Origin: Lepisosteus oculatus
Lineage: Eukaryota; Chordata; Actinopteri; Semionotiformes; Lepisosteidae
Length of the DNA stretch: 64,000 nt
Assembly (NCBI RefSeq): GCF_040954835.1
Contig: NC_090716.1
Span: forward strand, 3,769,605 to 3,833,604
Direction of reading: 5' to 3'
The notes beneath the pieces are model-generated. The model was not told the DNA's origin. It saw only the letters and a program-made list of their open reading frames with translations, and searched no databases. A program made the position numbers and the translations under genes. Within the stretch, counting starts at the first letter, position 1, and every line of letters begins with the position of its first letter. Below are positions 1 to 13,500 of this stretch, piece after piece.

Positions 1-2269
1 GCCCGGCCGAGGGCGTAGCTCCTCCTCTGCGCCACTAGAGGGAGCTCTCCCTGGGCACCCTCCAGTGCCCCCGTGTGGCGCTGTCTCGTTTCTTTTCGAG
101 GGGTCACTTGCAAAGTGAAAGGAAGAACCATATGGATGTATTTGTAGACATATACATCTATATGCTGCACATTTCCTAGAGGGATTAGTCTGTCGCTAAC
201 ACAGCAATTATTTCCCAGTAAGAGCGCATATATATATAAATATATTCCTGTGGGTAAAGTATATTTATCATCTTTTTTGTTTTGTTTTCCAAAGCCCCTG
301 TGGATTTTTTGAGATAAAGTAGGCTGCTTGCATCTCCAAAGTCCTTAGTAGCTCAGATCGCAGAGGTAGGAGGTAGGGCGAGACACAGGTGCAAAATCAA
401 AAGTTGTGCTTAGACAGAAAAACTGTCTCAAGCCATGTAGCTGCTGAGGGGGATTTGCCTATTGATCAGCCGCAGTAAGCAGCCCCTTAGTGAGAAAGGC
501 AACACGATGTAACTGTCTTGTTATAGACCATGTGAGCTTCTTTTGCACAACGGCATTTTAACCAGCAGCCTTCTTTGTCTTATCTCTCTCACATCCCTTT
601 CTTTAAAGAGAAGATTGCTCTTGCGGCGTGCTGGCAGTATCTCAGCATGTCCGGGTTCTCTTTAGACGAAAGGACTGGTGCATGTCTCTTTTGTTTTCCC
701 CCCTCCTCTCTGCTGGCTTGTTTTGCGAGAGAAATCTGCAGTATCTGAGCAGTGCGTCGGGACCTTTTTTTAAAAAGCCCCTGTTGCAGAATCCAATGCA
801 GGGAAAAACAAGCAACCGATCGGTTAAAAATATCCGATTGCATTTTTAGAGGGGTTGTTCTGGAGCTACTGCAGTTTTCCTGGAGGTTGTCGTAGAATGT
901 TAGGCACCTCTCTTTCAAGATGGTCCTGGTCCCGTGGTCCCCTGTACACCGATTTAGAGAAATCCCTCGTCAACTGTCTATTCATTGCATAAGCAGTGTA
1001 TTTCTAATTAGTACTTCCGTTTAAAAAGAAATCATTTCCTTGCCCTTTGATGTGTCTGTAAATTAATTGGCTGTAATTTCCCCTCGTTTTTCTATGGATG
1101 GAGACACTGCTGTTGACTGTTAAACTAGGCTTCTGTGAAGCCCACGATGTCCTTGACCAGGTTTTGGCTTGTGGAATATGACAGTGGCAGAGTCATGCCA
1201 CACCCACTGGCTGGGCACCAGTGTAACCCACGTCTAGGTCTGTGTACACTGGGCTGAGGTTGACTTCTGACCCTTTTTTTTCCCCAATAGAACTTCAATT
1301 CTACTGAACGTTCATGACCAGTGTTCCATGGCTTCTGCTGAGCCTCATTCTGATGGCTGACAGGCTGTTCAGCTGATTCTTCCATCTTCACTAGTTTCAT
1401 TTTTTTTTTTACCCTCCAGAAGTACTTTGTAATGAGGCTTTTTTTAGCAAAACTTGACAGCCACTTACTAAAAGACTTCATGAAGCAAAGTGCCCCGTCA
1501 TTAACCATTTCAGGACCAGTGGCAACAAAGAATACTGTGCCTCAATGGCTGTATAATGAAAAGAAAAAATACATGGTTAATTAGAAATGCTTGCTCCTAA
1601 GCAATCTTACTGCTGGTGAACCTGTTATGTTATTTGTTAAAAAAAGCTTTGAGTGCCATTGCAAAGTACTGCCATTTTCATGAATGTTTTTACAACATGA
1701 ACTGCAGCCTTGTTTGATGGTGTGTGCCTTTTTTAACCAGAAATCCCATCACCCCCCACCCATTCCTGCCTGTCCAAGCGGCTCTCTGACTCTCTCTGTC
1801 TTTCTCTCCTCGCTTGCAATGCATCTTGGGTAGAATTGTGGAGCAAGTACCAGGATAACAGAAAGCAGAAAGCTATGGAAAAACTGAGTAAGACATTTCA
1901 CACGAAAAGAGATCAAGGCCTCCCATAACTGCCAACTCTGTGCCTCCCTCCAGCAGCCTGCCCTCCTCTTCCTCCTCCTCCTCCTCCTCCCTCTCCCTCC
2001 CCTTCGGCCTCTGTGACAGGAAAGCAATACAACAGCAGCAGCAGGCATTTAGGGAAATAATACTGCCATAGAGAAAATTGTGCCAAGCTTAGCTCTGCCC
2101 ACATGAAATGACTTTTTTTTCCCCCCCAAGCGAGAGACGCGCTGAACATGTTTCGCTAGCAGAGCACGAAAGGCGGGCGCGTTCAGCTCATTTTTTATTT
2201 CATTTCTCCCCATCAGTGTCGGATCTGAAGACCAGCAGGGAGTGGTTTTATTTGGCCCTGAGTCAGTGG

Positions 2270-2490
2270 TGGTCGAGTCCAGCCCCAGGGCTCCGCACTC
2301 CTGCAGGTTCTCTAGTTGTCCGTAGGCCGTCGCCTCGCTGTCTCCTTCGCCCGTCGCCTCGGCCTCGGAGGAGGCGGAGCCGCGGCGACGCGCGGCCTGG
2401 CCGCTTTCCGCGCGCGCAGGAAGCCCGCGGCGTCTCTGTGCTCTTGTGCGCTTCTGTGTCTCTGCTCGCGTGAGGGCCGCTGGCGCCCAG
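2270..2490. promoter_or_regulatory. CpG-dense segment (possible island or alternative promoter)
   Basis: The segment is visibly packed with CpG dinucleotides, unlike the flanking AT-rich DNA. It lies in what is probably a madd intron. It could be an internal CpG island, an alternative promoter or a GC-rich relic. Nothing in the sequence settles which. Confidence 0.3.
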
Positions 2491-2890
2491 ATGAGAGCTG
2501 TCGGACATTTGGTTGTCATCGGGGCGGGGGGATCTCAACGCAGCGGTTGAGCTTTCTCTGCTCCATAACTACTCAAGCCTGCGCCTCACCTGGGAGATTT
2601 CATCTCTGCCGACATAGCTGCAGCGGAACGGAGACCTGGGCACAAGCCCTCCCCCCCCACCCCCACCCCCCCCCAGTCAACCTACATGGATGTCTCGATC
2701 GTCCCTTGATTTGTGTCTGGATTCAGCGCTCCACTCTGCTCACCTTGTCGTTTTCTTTGTGCGTTCTTTCGTTCGTTTTGTTCGAGCCTCGCCGAAGCTC
2801 TCGGTCACGTCCTCGTCCTACAGACCTCCGGATTCCCTCTTTCCCTCCCACCTCCCGATCCCCTCCCCAGCCCTCTCGTTCTGCCCCTGC

Positions 2891-2912
2891 TGTGTGTGTG
2901 TGTGTGTGTGTG
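2891..2912. repeat. (TG)n microsatellite
   Basis: An uninterrupted TG dinucleotide run of about 11 units. Confidence 0.9.
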
Positions 2913-4467
2913 GGTTTGGCAGCTATGGAATCAGTGAACCCAGCTAGATCTGTTCCTGCCTCCCCAGGTAGCTGCGTTAGAAGTGTCTGTTCTGTCTGTG
3001 CTCGCAGGACCTTGCTCTTCCTCAGATCTGTGGCTCGGCCTCTCAGTCTTTACCAGTCCCCTCTCAGGCACGCCCGGCCCGCTGCGGCCTGTGCCTCCCG
3101 TCTCTCCCCCCTTCTCTCTCTCTCTGTCCTCCTGCTTTCATGCGGTCTGTGTTGCTTGCTCGGTTGCTGGCACAGCATCCCCTACAGGGGGAGGGATGAC
3201 AGTGCAGGGGCTGAATTCTGAGGAGGTTCGCTCTGAAGGGGCTAACAGCGAGTCGGTTCCCGTCCCGGACTTGGTATGTATAAAAGAACGGGTGTGGAAG
3301 CAGCACGTATCATCACGAAGGAAATTGCTCTTTATACTGGACAACGGTTTTAATTCTCACAGAATGTGCGGTGAGCTTTAAAAACTAAAATTCGATTCCA
3401 CTGGTGGCTGCAAGTGAATTAATCCAGTGGGCTGTGCCGCATTTTTAAAACGCAGGTGGGTAGTAGTTACCACAATTTCCGTTGAGTTGAAAAAACTTAA
3501 GTAGCTGGTTGGGCGTTTTTTTCCCCAGTTGAATAGACGTGTTGCATTCATCTGAAACACCGAAGGGTGGGGGGGAACCTCCAGAAGCCCAGCCTGGTGA
3601 GAAACGAGCCCCAGAGAGCGATTGCTTTGTGAATGCAGCCCCTGCGCAGCGTCCTGCACGGAGTCCAGCCTTTGAGCACAGCGCCCCCTGTTGCTGGGAT
3701 GCAGGCGCTGTGCTCAAACGTCAGGAGCTTGAGGGGAGGTTGTGGATGACTGTCGGGTGATTCGGACTGGCCCGCGGATCGCCCAGCGACGTGTGCACGG
3801 TGGTCCACCCAAATCTAGAGTAGCGCTCACTCCTAAAGGCCGCCAAGAGCCACAGGGCCACACTCTCTAGTGTCTAGTGTCCGACGCTGGACTCTCGCAA
3901 CTTTCTCTGAAGCAAAGGCACGTGACCAATTATGTCAGTCAGAGTTTCACACCAATTTTGTTCCACAGTACTGGTCCATCTGATTTTGTTTTTTTAATCA
4001 GATGGACACAAGGTACAAGTAGAAGAGTTGGCGAGTTTTGCGGCCTGGGTTGTGGGCAAAATTAAATTGTCAGAGAAATCCTTTAAAGAGAGGGAGTGAG
4101 ATTTTTCACGACGCAAGAGGATGTCGGCCTGATCCCGGAACGAAACCCTGCTTTGAGTGAGCGCTCGGGTTTTCTCGCGAGCAAGGGGTTCCTCGTGGAG
4201 GCTGCAACTGAGCAGTTTTAGGCGGCCACCCCGGAGGTACATTCCCCGGCAGGTCCGACGGAATCGCAGAATCGAATCAGACAGAGCGCCAAACGAGCGT
4301 CCAGGTCACCGAGAAAACACCGTGCAGCCATCACAAGCTCCGCCTTGCCCGCCGCTGTTCGGCAGCGTCGGCCTCCTCTGCTTCCGCTGGTCGCCTGACC
4401 TGTTCCAGGGCGGCCGAGCGAGCTGGCCGGGCTGGTTGCCTCGGTGACCGTCTCTCTCCTCTTCCAG

Positions 4468-4568
4468 GGGCCGAGGGGGTGAAGCAGTTCTCCGACGTCG
4501 GCGACAGGGAGGAGAAGAAGTCCCAGATCAGCGCCGACAGCGGGCTCAGCGTCACCTCGGGGTCGCAG
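4468..4568 (+). CDS. madd: madd exon (a)
   Basis: Acceptor CTTCCAG, donor GTGCGT. Enters phase 1 and leaves phase 0. Encodes [19 protein letters not shown] followed by [14 protein letters not shown], a serine-rich linker after the DENN region in mammalian MADD. Confidence 0.93.
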
Positions 4569-7500
4569 GTGCGTGGCCGAGCCGCTGGGCATTTCTGCCG
4601 GATCGTCCACTGACGCCAAACGAGATTGTCCTGGGGGTCAGAGCGCAGGGTCAGCCATTTATACGGCGCCCCTGGAGCAGCTGGGGTGAAGGGCCTTGCT
4701 CAGGGGCCCAACGGAGTAGGATTCCTCTGCCGGCCGCGGGATACAAACCGGCAACCTTCCGGTCACAGGCGCAGATCCTGAGCCACAGAGCCACCACTCC
4801 GCCCCCAAAGGGTCTGAGCACGGGCTTTAGCAGTGCGATGGTCAGGCCCAGAGTTCACTAAAACAGCTCATGTGTAATTGAAGACAAGCACCATCCAGAC
4901 CACAGACGGAATTAAAAGATCATGGTGAACGTCTGTAAACAGTATCTTACAGCTGGATAATTCCAAGATGATTAAGTCCATTTTAATGCTAATTCCCAGC
5001 TCCACTCCTTGATAGCTGCCCTTTCTTCAGGATTTCATTCTGCTCGGACCCCTTAACACCTAATTAAGCAGTTTATCAGCTCAGTATGAGCAGTTTATGA
5101 GTGCAGTGGTCCTCGGAGGTTCGTGGTCGAGCGAGGACTGGAGCCCACCGAGCTGGAAGCCAGGAACGAAAGCGGCCGTGTTCGACACGAGCAAGCCTCT
5201 CACCTCTCACCTCTCACTGCTTGGTTCTCTCTCTCTCCCCTCCCTCCTGGCGCAGAAGAGCGACACCGAGTCCATCGCCAGCTCGGAGCCGTCCGGCCTG
5301 ACCCGGAGCACCAGCCAGGAGTCGGAGGCCAGCACAGTGGTAGGGCACTGCCAAGACGGATCGCCCCCCCCCGTTCCCCGCGCCGTTCCGACTATCCCGA
5401 CTCGGAGGCAGTGCGAGCTGGGATGCGATCCCACCCTGACTGGCCTGACCCGAGGGCTGGCGGAGAGCTTTCATTTTAATGCGTCGTTACGGTGATATCG
5501 CCCAATCCTGCAGAGCCGCCTGTCCTTAACCTTGAAAGGGTTCAGGGCGGCACAGTCGCGCAGTGGTGGGTGGGTTCTGGACCCGGGGTGCTGTCTGTGT
5601 GGAGTTGGGTGTTGGCGTGGGTCTCTTGCAGGTGCTCTGGTTTCCTCCCACAGTCCAAGGGCATGGCAGTAGGTCCGTTGGCTTCTGGGAAAATTGGCCC
5701 TGGCGCGAGTGTGTGCGTGTCCGTGTGTCTGCCCCGTGGTGTCCCATCCAGGGTGTACCCTGCCGGGATAGGCTCCGGCTCTGGCTCCCCCACGGCCTGG
5801 AATTGGAAGAAGGATGGATAAGGAGGGTTACAAATGAGAGGAGGCCAAATCTGGCCCTCTTTAGTAGTTTGTCGCCAATTGACCCCCTGGATCTCATCCA
5901 GCCGTTTTTTCCACAAACAAACCGGCCTGGTAGCCTAGTCTTTTCTGGAGCGGGAAGTGGCAGGTGGGGGCGTCCTGCCCCGCCCGCTGCGCCCACCTGG
6001 GTTTTGACGTCCGCCGGTCTCCGCGGCAGGTGAGCAACAGCTCGGGGGAGACGCTGGGAGCCGACAGTGACCTGAGCAGCAGCGCGGGAGACGGGCCGGC
6101 GGGGAAGCTGGCTGCCCACCTCGCCACATCCAGGGGGACTCTGTCCGACAGCGAGATCGAGACCAACCCCGCCACCAGCTCCGTCTTTGTGAGTCTTCCC
6201 CAGCTGGAGACATCTCCGCCGTCTCCAGTGTTCTGTTCCTTTGCCTGCCCTCCGGCTTGCTTAATGAATTAACTGTCAGAGCACCAGAAAGTCACTTACA
6301 TAATGACATACTGTATCAGTGAGAACAAAATATGTGCCATGGGATATGTCTTTATTACAGTATTCCACCTTTAAAATTGATTGCCTTCTTCATGATTGAT
6401 CTGTCTGGTCCTTCATTTAACCAGATCAGTCAGTTGAGAACAAAGACTCATTTCTAGTGCCCATTTACACTGCAGTGCAGCTCTGTAGCCAGCTGAAGAA
6501 AGTAGCTTGCGTCTGGGTGCAACAACACCCTCCTTCCTGAGATTCAAACCCACAGTCCTCCAGAACCCCGACTGCTGTTCCGTGTTGGGGCGCCCACTTT
6601 CTTACATTTTAAAAGATCTGTGTGTAGTTTGGCGCAGCCCTGAGATGAAGACCAGTGTTTTAGTGCTGGAGAGAAGATAAGAAAAGATCACTTTATTGGC
6701 CGTATACAATTTCTTGTCTTAGGAATTTGTCTTTTCGCATACCCCAGCTTGCTCTCCATGAAGCTGGGGGTCAGACTGGAGGGTCGGCCATTTATACGGT
6801 GCCACTGGAACAGTTGGGGTTAAGGGCCTTGCTCAGGGGCCCAACGGAGTAGGGTTCCTCTGCCGGCCGCGGGATACAGGGTCAAGATAGATGGAAGACC
6901 AGATACGGGGTCCCATGGTCAGATTTTGACACTGAACTTTCTTTGAGGTCCTTGGAGCATCTGGTAAACTCATTGTTGCCAGTATTTGACAGGAACTTGA
7001 GAGTACTGTTGGGATGTGATGACTGATTGAGCCCTGATGGCCTACAGTAGTAGCACAGCTGACAATTCTCGCAGACAAAGTCCTTTAGTCTGCTGCAGGA
7101 CAGCATGTCGTCCCGAGCTGAGGAAGCGGTGAACGCCACAGGCTCTGCTCTTCGAGGTTCTCCTAAATAAGTTTGTTTTATTAAGAGCGCTATCTCCGCA
7201 GCCTTCTTCTTTAGTTGTAAACTTAAGGCCCGTCGATACTGTCCCGGGTTTCACCCGCCGGTGCCGGTTCTTTGATCTCCCAGGGTAAGACCCACATGCT
7301 GAAGCCGGGCCGGGGCAGCCTGCCCGGAAGGATGGCGCCCCCTGTGGCCCTGGAGGACGTCAGCATGAGAGTCTACCTCTGCGAGGGCTTGCTGGGTAAG
7401 ACCCCCCCCCCGCCGTCCGGTTGGCAACACAGGCGTCGCGGTGTTCTGGATGCGTCGGCAGCTAGGGTTCTTAGAACTGGGCGTTTTCGGTAATAGAGCC

Positions 7501-10500
7501 GCGCCCTACCCTGTTGAGCCTTACCTGCGGCGGACAAGAGCAGCGCTCTCCTCCAGTAGGAAAGGCTTCAGCGGCCGTTTTGTATGTGAAAGGGTGCGGA
7601 CACGGTTACTTTCTCTGCACGATAGTTCAGCTTCTCATCCTTTCGTCGGACGTGCTGCAGGGAGGAACGTTTCAGCGGCGTTTGGAATGGAAGTACCCGG
7701 CTCCTTCGGCATGTCCACTGCTCGCGTGCCGGGAATCTGATCCCAGGATAGCCAGGCTGTCCTGACCCCTTTTCTTGCTGCCCAGTAGAGTATGCAGCCT
7801 TGTTTTACTGGAGCACTATTTAGAATAAAGCAATGGAGCGCTGATCATTGATTTCAGTGTGATGTCTCTGAGGATGAGCTTACCATTGCGTACATGACTA
7901 ATAAAAACGCAGTGATGCTGAATGTAGGGGCTGTGGATTCTAGGGAAACTAGCACTTTTTTTTTGCAGTCCGGGCCTGTATTGTTGCCACACTGAAATTA
8001 ACAGTTGTCATGACACAAATCACCTGTGCTTGCATTTGTGTTCCTACCCTGGGGTTTTCTTTCTTAACCAAAACTGAAAGCAGATTCTCTTGAAGATTAT
8101 CATCCTCACCTCTTTAAAATTCCTGTGCCCGGGCTTGATATTTGATTCTGATCCAGGGCTCCACGCTGTTCGGGTGGTATTTGTCCGTCTGCTGTTGGTT
8201 TCGCTTCCTCTTGTCCGCTATTAACACAAGGAATGTTGCACCTCCACCTTCCGGCTTAACTCCACTTCTTCCTGCTTGTCTCCTTCCTCTCTGCTTGGCC
8301 TGGACGCCTGCCAGGGAGGGACAAGAGCTCCATGTGGGACCAGCTGGAGGACGCTGCTATGGAAACGTTCTCTCTGAGTAATGATGGCCTTTTCACCCTC
8401 CCCTGCTTTGTGTCTCCGGGGGGGAAAAAAAAAATTCTCGCTGCTTGCTGGCCGAGTGTTTTGTCATCGCATGCAGCCCCTCCTGCTCTTCTGTCTCCCA
8501 GAAAGTTTATTTTTCTTTGGGAAGTTTTCTGATTGGGTTGTGGGTGGGGTGGCGACCCAGGTCCTGGAGAACTGGTGCCTCCGAGTCCATAACGAGCTGA
8601 TTGAAATAACGATCTGGAATGAAGCCCTGCAGACACACAGGCCCTCCAGGACTGGACAGCCCCACTTCAGTTTCTTTCCATTGGCCTTGTCTTTCAACCT
8701 TCCTCACCTCTTAATACAGTCCCAACTGCTCCATGCAGTTCATAAACCTGTACTGTTCAGAATCGGCCTGATTGCCACTATAGCATTTCATTGTAAGGCG
8801 TTGCAAAGTGTCATTTTTCTTACCCATCTGTCATTCACCTCCTCAGAAGGCTGTTTATTTTTTTTTCCACCAAAGTCATCCCTCCCCATGCAGTGATATA
8901 GGAGCGGCCTGTCGTAAAATCTAAAACCCATGTCTTCGTTTTTATTGCAATGTTTTGTTTTAGTGCTGAAGCCTCAAACCTAGTTATTTACGTAGTTTGT
9001 TATTTAGGAGATGTTTCTTAAAGCCTTTTTGCAGTTACAGGTCTCCAAAGTGTTTGATTTTTTGGAGATATGGTTATGTATAAAATGCATCGGAGCCTTG
9101 TTGAAAATATCAGTTATCAAGATAATTCGTCCGCTGATGAAATCCTGATGACTCCAGGCCACCCAGGAACTGAGTGTTTTTAATGAGGATTTGAGAAATG
9201 GAAGCTCACAGTATTTTTTTGTGTTCGCAGTGTGTCATCTCTCTGGACACCTACATGTGTGAAATTTAAAATACTGAAGTGCAGTTCTGGCACTTACTGA
9301 TCTGACCTTTAAATCTAATGTTTAATTAACTTTTTTCTGCTGTTTTTCTGCCATGAAAAAGCTGAACGGTAAATGACAGTTTCTCTGGCAGCTTTGATTG
9401 TACACTGGTGGGCAAACTTTGACAACAATGAAGCTGACCTTTTACAGCTTCTTTGAAGATATGATCACTGTCACTATAACAACGTTGGTTGTTTTAGCAT
9501 ACCTGTAATTAACATTACAAAGGCATCTTTAAAGAGCAACGTATTTTAGCCAGTCTCTGCTTTGCATGTTGAATGCACATTCTATGTAGCCTTATTTACT
9601 GTTCTATTATTTAGAATAAAGAAATGGATACCTTTTTTCAGGCCTTTGTAACAGTGTAGCATAGTAAGACGTTAGTCCTGTAGATGGCACTAAAGAAATC
9701 AGTAGTTTTAGCACTGTAAATATACATATTTTTCTGAGAAAGAAAGGGCTTTGAAAGGAAATGACCATTAACAGTCCTCTCATTTTAATTAAACACGTTA
9801 TATTGTGTTTTTGCATGCTGCATGAATTTTCAGCCTTGTCAATGGCTCGATACATTACATGCATAAGGTCTCAATTGTTGTTCTGATATTAAATGGATTG
9901 ATGTTTTTCTATACTCCCTGTTTTCTGATGCAAGAGGCTCGTTTTTCTCATGTTTTGATATGTTGATTTTTGGCATCATTTGGAATCCAGTCAACATTGC
10001 CATTTATAAACCTCAGGGTTTTTTTTCTGGGGTTTGGTAGCTTTGATTGGGATAAATTGGGGGTCAATCGGTCAACAAGAGGGTCTTCTCAAGCATCAGA
10101 GGAAACCATGTGGTTAAACAACCTGACAGTGGCGTCCTCCTCTGTAGCTGCCCCAGTCAGTTTGCCTTGAGGAAGATTTGGATATTGACCACGATGGATT
10201 CTTAAGATAAACAAAGCGAGCCTCTTGTGTGGGCAGAAGCCCTGTCAGAAGCAGAGGAGCTGTGCTGAGTGTGCACTGTGCTGTGTGTGGGGACAGGTAA
10301 GGAACGCTCCACACTGTGGGACCAGGTGCAGTTTTGGGAGGATGCCTACCTGGACGCCGTGATGCTGGAGAGAGAGGGCATGGGCATGGACCAGGGTCCC
10401 CAGGAGATGATTGACAGGTAAATGAGCAACCCCTGAACCCCCAGATCCCCACCACACAGAGCCTGTGTGACTCAAGGACTTTGTCCCTTGTTACGGATAG

Positions 10501-13500
10501 TTACTGATTTTTGTGGTGCATTCCAAAAGGCTAATTGAACTGGGTTAAAACACGTGCCTGTATGTGTCCATCTTTTTTCAGATAAAAACAGATACTTTGT
10601 TGTGACTCATGGGTGTTTAGATACCTTGCCTTGGCCTTGAATTTAGCAAGCATGGATTAACCAGTTGTTTGCAACATTCTGAATGTAAATTATCTGGGAC
10701 AGTGCACGTGGTTAAATGCTGTTGTATTTGGCTGATGTTTTTATCCGAAGGGATTTGCGACATACCACTGTATATACAGCTTGACATTAAACTTACAATC
10801 CGGTTGAAGTACTATTGCTTCCAAGAGTACAACGGCAGTGTCTCCCCTGTGCTTTGCCCCCACAACCTTCCGATTGAGAGTGCAGAGCCCTACTCACTGC
10901 TATACAGATGTGGGAGGGGTGTGAGCACACAGTTTTCTTCATGTCTCTCTCCAGTCATTGTGAGAGACAGTAGTTTGATACCAGCCTTCTCGCTGTAAGG
11001 CAGACCTCAAATACTGCTGTCTTTGGACTTCCTCCCTGTTTAGTTCTGGAGGTATAGAAGTATGTATAGATATACTTCTCATGCTGTGCTCAAAGGGGCA
11101 GAACTGGCAGGTTTTCTTTGCTGACCCTCTGCCTCCTCTGCAGGTATCTGTCATTGGGGGGACATGATCGGAAACGCTTGGAAGATGACGAAGACAGACT
11201 GTTGGCCACTCTGTTGCACAACATGATCGCCTACATGCTCATGGTGAAGGTTGGTCAAGTTCTTTTTTTCTTACTTTTTCTGTAGGAGTAGCAGGGCAGT
11301 GAGGCCAGTGGGTGCAAGACTGCAGTTGAGGCAGATAACCCCGAGGTTATTACACTTTATTATCCTCTGATTTCACTGCCAAATTGATGGTTATTATTGT
11401 CCAGAAAACAATGTCCTCTAAAACAAACGCACTAATTTAATTCAAATTCAAGTATTTTTTAAAGACCTAAATCTGCAGTCAGTATGTTATTGTCCTTCAT
11501 TCATTTGCTCACCAGCAACGATAATTAAAGTGCAGATACATGCTGGCACTTAAATGCCATCAATGTCACCTACGGCTGCACTTGAGAATCCAGTTTTGAA
11601 GAGTTATCCGTTACCCATTTTCACTTCGGCTGGGGGTTGAGCTTGTGAACTGTGGTCGGGTAAAGAGCTCAGGGAAGGAAGGTAGAAGGTCAGTGCCTGT
11701 CTGTCAGTTTTTCCCCACACTGCTTGCCGCCACACATCTGGTAATATAATCTGTGCTCTGGAATGAGTGAATCCAGGGGACCCTGTGAGGGCAGGAGTGC
11801 CCTGGGTGCTGTTTGCTCACCCTAAACTCAGACTGCTGTCTTGCAACACGTCTGTAGACTGAGTAGTCTCAAGTTCAGTGGTACAGAGCGACACAGCGCA
11901 TGGCCACCTCTTGTCTTTCCATCACACACGGGGGTATGTGACTGAATTTTGCATTATTACCCAAGTCCATTTACACTGTGCCGAATGCATTGTGACAACA
12001 AAGGTTAATCCACATTCCCACAGTACCTAATGCAATAATGTCATTTTTGCTCCATTTTTCGCAAGGTTGGCAGTGTCCACTTTGCCTGTCTGCACTGCAT
12101 GTTGCCGCTTTGCGTCTAGACGTCGTAAAAACCCCAAGGTTGTGCCCAAGGTGCAGAACGCTTGTGCGACGAGAGAAAAGGAAGTTTCAAGTAGAGAATA
12201 ATAAAGTACGGTAATTGAAGCAGTGTTATGGGATGCCAGTGAGCTCGTAGTCACAGACTGCGCAGGAGAGGAGCTCTGTGGGGGGGGTATTTTGTGGTCC
12301 TGGGGCACTGTGCGTTGTGACGCTGGGCTCGTCTCCCCCCCCGCCAGATGAATAAGAATGACATCCGGAAGAAGGTTCGCCGTCTGATGGGCAAGTCTCA
12401 CATCGGCCTGGTGTACAGCCAGGAGATCAACGACGTGCTGGACCGGCTGCCCGAGCTGGTGAGAGCTTCCCAGCCCTTCCCGAAACCGCCCGGCTTCCTG
12501 GTGCCCAATTGAGCTAGATCTCGTCCCCTCGTAACCTCTCTGCCAAACTAAAGGTTTAAAAAAACTAAGGTTGCTGCTGGAAGAGGTGTTAGTGGGGCCA
12601 GTAGGGGGCGCTCACCCTGCAGTCCATGTGGGTCCTAATGCCCCAGTATAGTGACGGGGACACTATACTGTAAACAGGCGCCGTCCTTCGGATGAGACGT
12701 AAAACCGAGGTCCTGACTCTCTGTGGTCATTAAAAATCCCAGGGCGCTTCTCGAAAAGAGTAGGGGTGTAACCCTGGTGTCCTGGCCAAATTTCCCATTG
12801 GCCCTTACTAATCATGGCCTCCTAATAATCCCCTTCTATGAATTGGCTACATTACTCTGCTCTCCTCCCCACTGATCCCTGATGTGTGGGGAGCGTTCTG
12901 GCGCACTATGGCTGCCGTCGCATCATCCAGGTGGATGCTGCACATTGGTGGTGGTGGAGGGGAGTCCCCATTACCTGTAAAGCGCTTTGAGTGGAGTGTC
13001 CAGAAAAAGCGCTATATAAGTGTAAGCAATTATTATTATTATTATTATAAACTCTGGCCCGAGTCACTGACTCCTTGGTGCTTTTTTTATTGTCTCCCAG
13101 AAGAAATGGGAGGTTTGGGGTTAGAGGTGAAATCTAACAGGTGTGTTGATGGGCGTTTGAATATCCTGAGGCCCACAGATGACTTTACCAGCCCCTTTAA
13201 GCAGATTCTCAGTTGAAGGCTGTGTAAATGGGTAGTAATTCAGTCTGTAAAGTAACACAAGGACCAGGCCAGAAGCCCCTTTTAGATGAACGATGTAGCG
13301 TCGTATCCTTAGCACACTGTGGGGTGCAGGGTACCCCTTATGCCAGCTGGCCGTCTCAAACAACAGAATGAAGTTTAGGTCACTGACAGAGAGGATCATG
13401 GGACATGGCTCGTGTATGATGTCATTTCCTGCTGGATACAAGTCACCCCCCTGTTGTGCACTGTTATTGTCCGCTGGGGATTTGTAAGCACACTGTACTG

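Larger units (their letters stand above)
1..4467. other. Upstream non-coding region, probably madd intron
   Basis: No exon can be supported here. The first recognisable madd exon begins at 4468 and enters in phase 1, so an upstream exon must exist, probably outside the window. The stretch holds a CpG-dense segment (about 2270-2490), a (TG)n run at 2891-2912, pyrimidine-rich tracts near 1960-2000 and 3100-3125, a TATA-like sequence at 3279-3286 and CTCF-like motifs near 31-82 and 3680-3697. Long open frames in the GC-rich part have no recognisable domain and look like chance. Confidence 0.6.

Noticed and set aside
2316..3221. Long plus-strand open frame (301 codons) in GC-rich DNA
   Set aside because: Composition is simple (Ser, Arg, Cys, Pro), there is no recognisable domain, and it runs through the TG microsatellite. 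It fits chance in CpG-dense sequence lacking stop codons.
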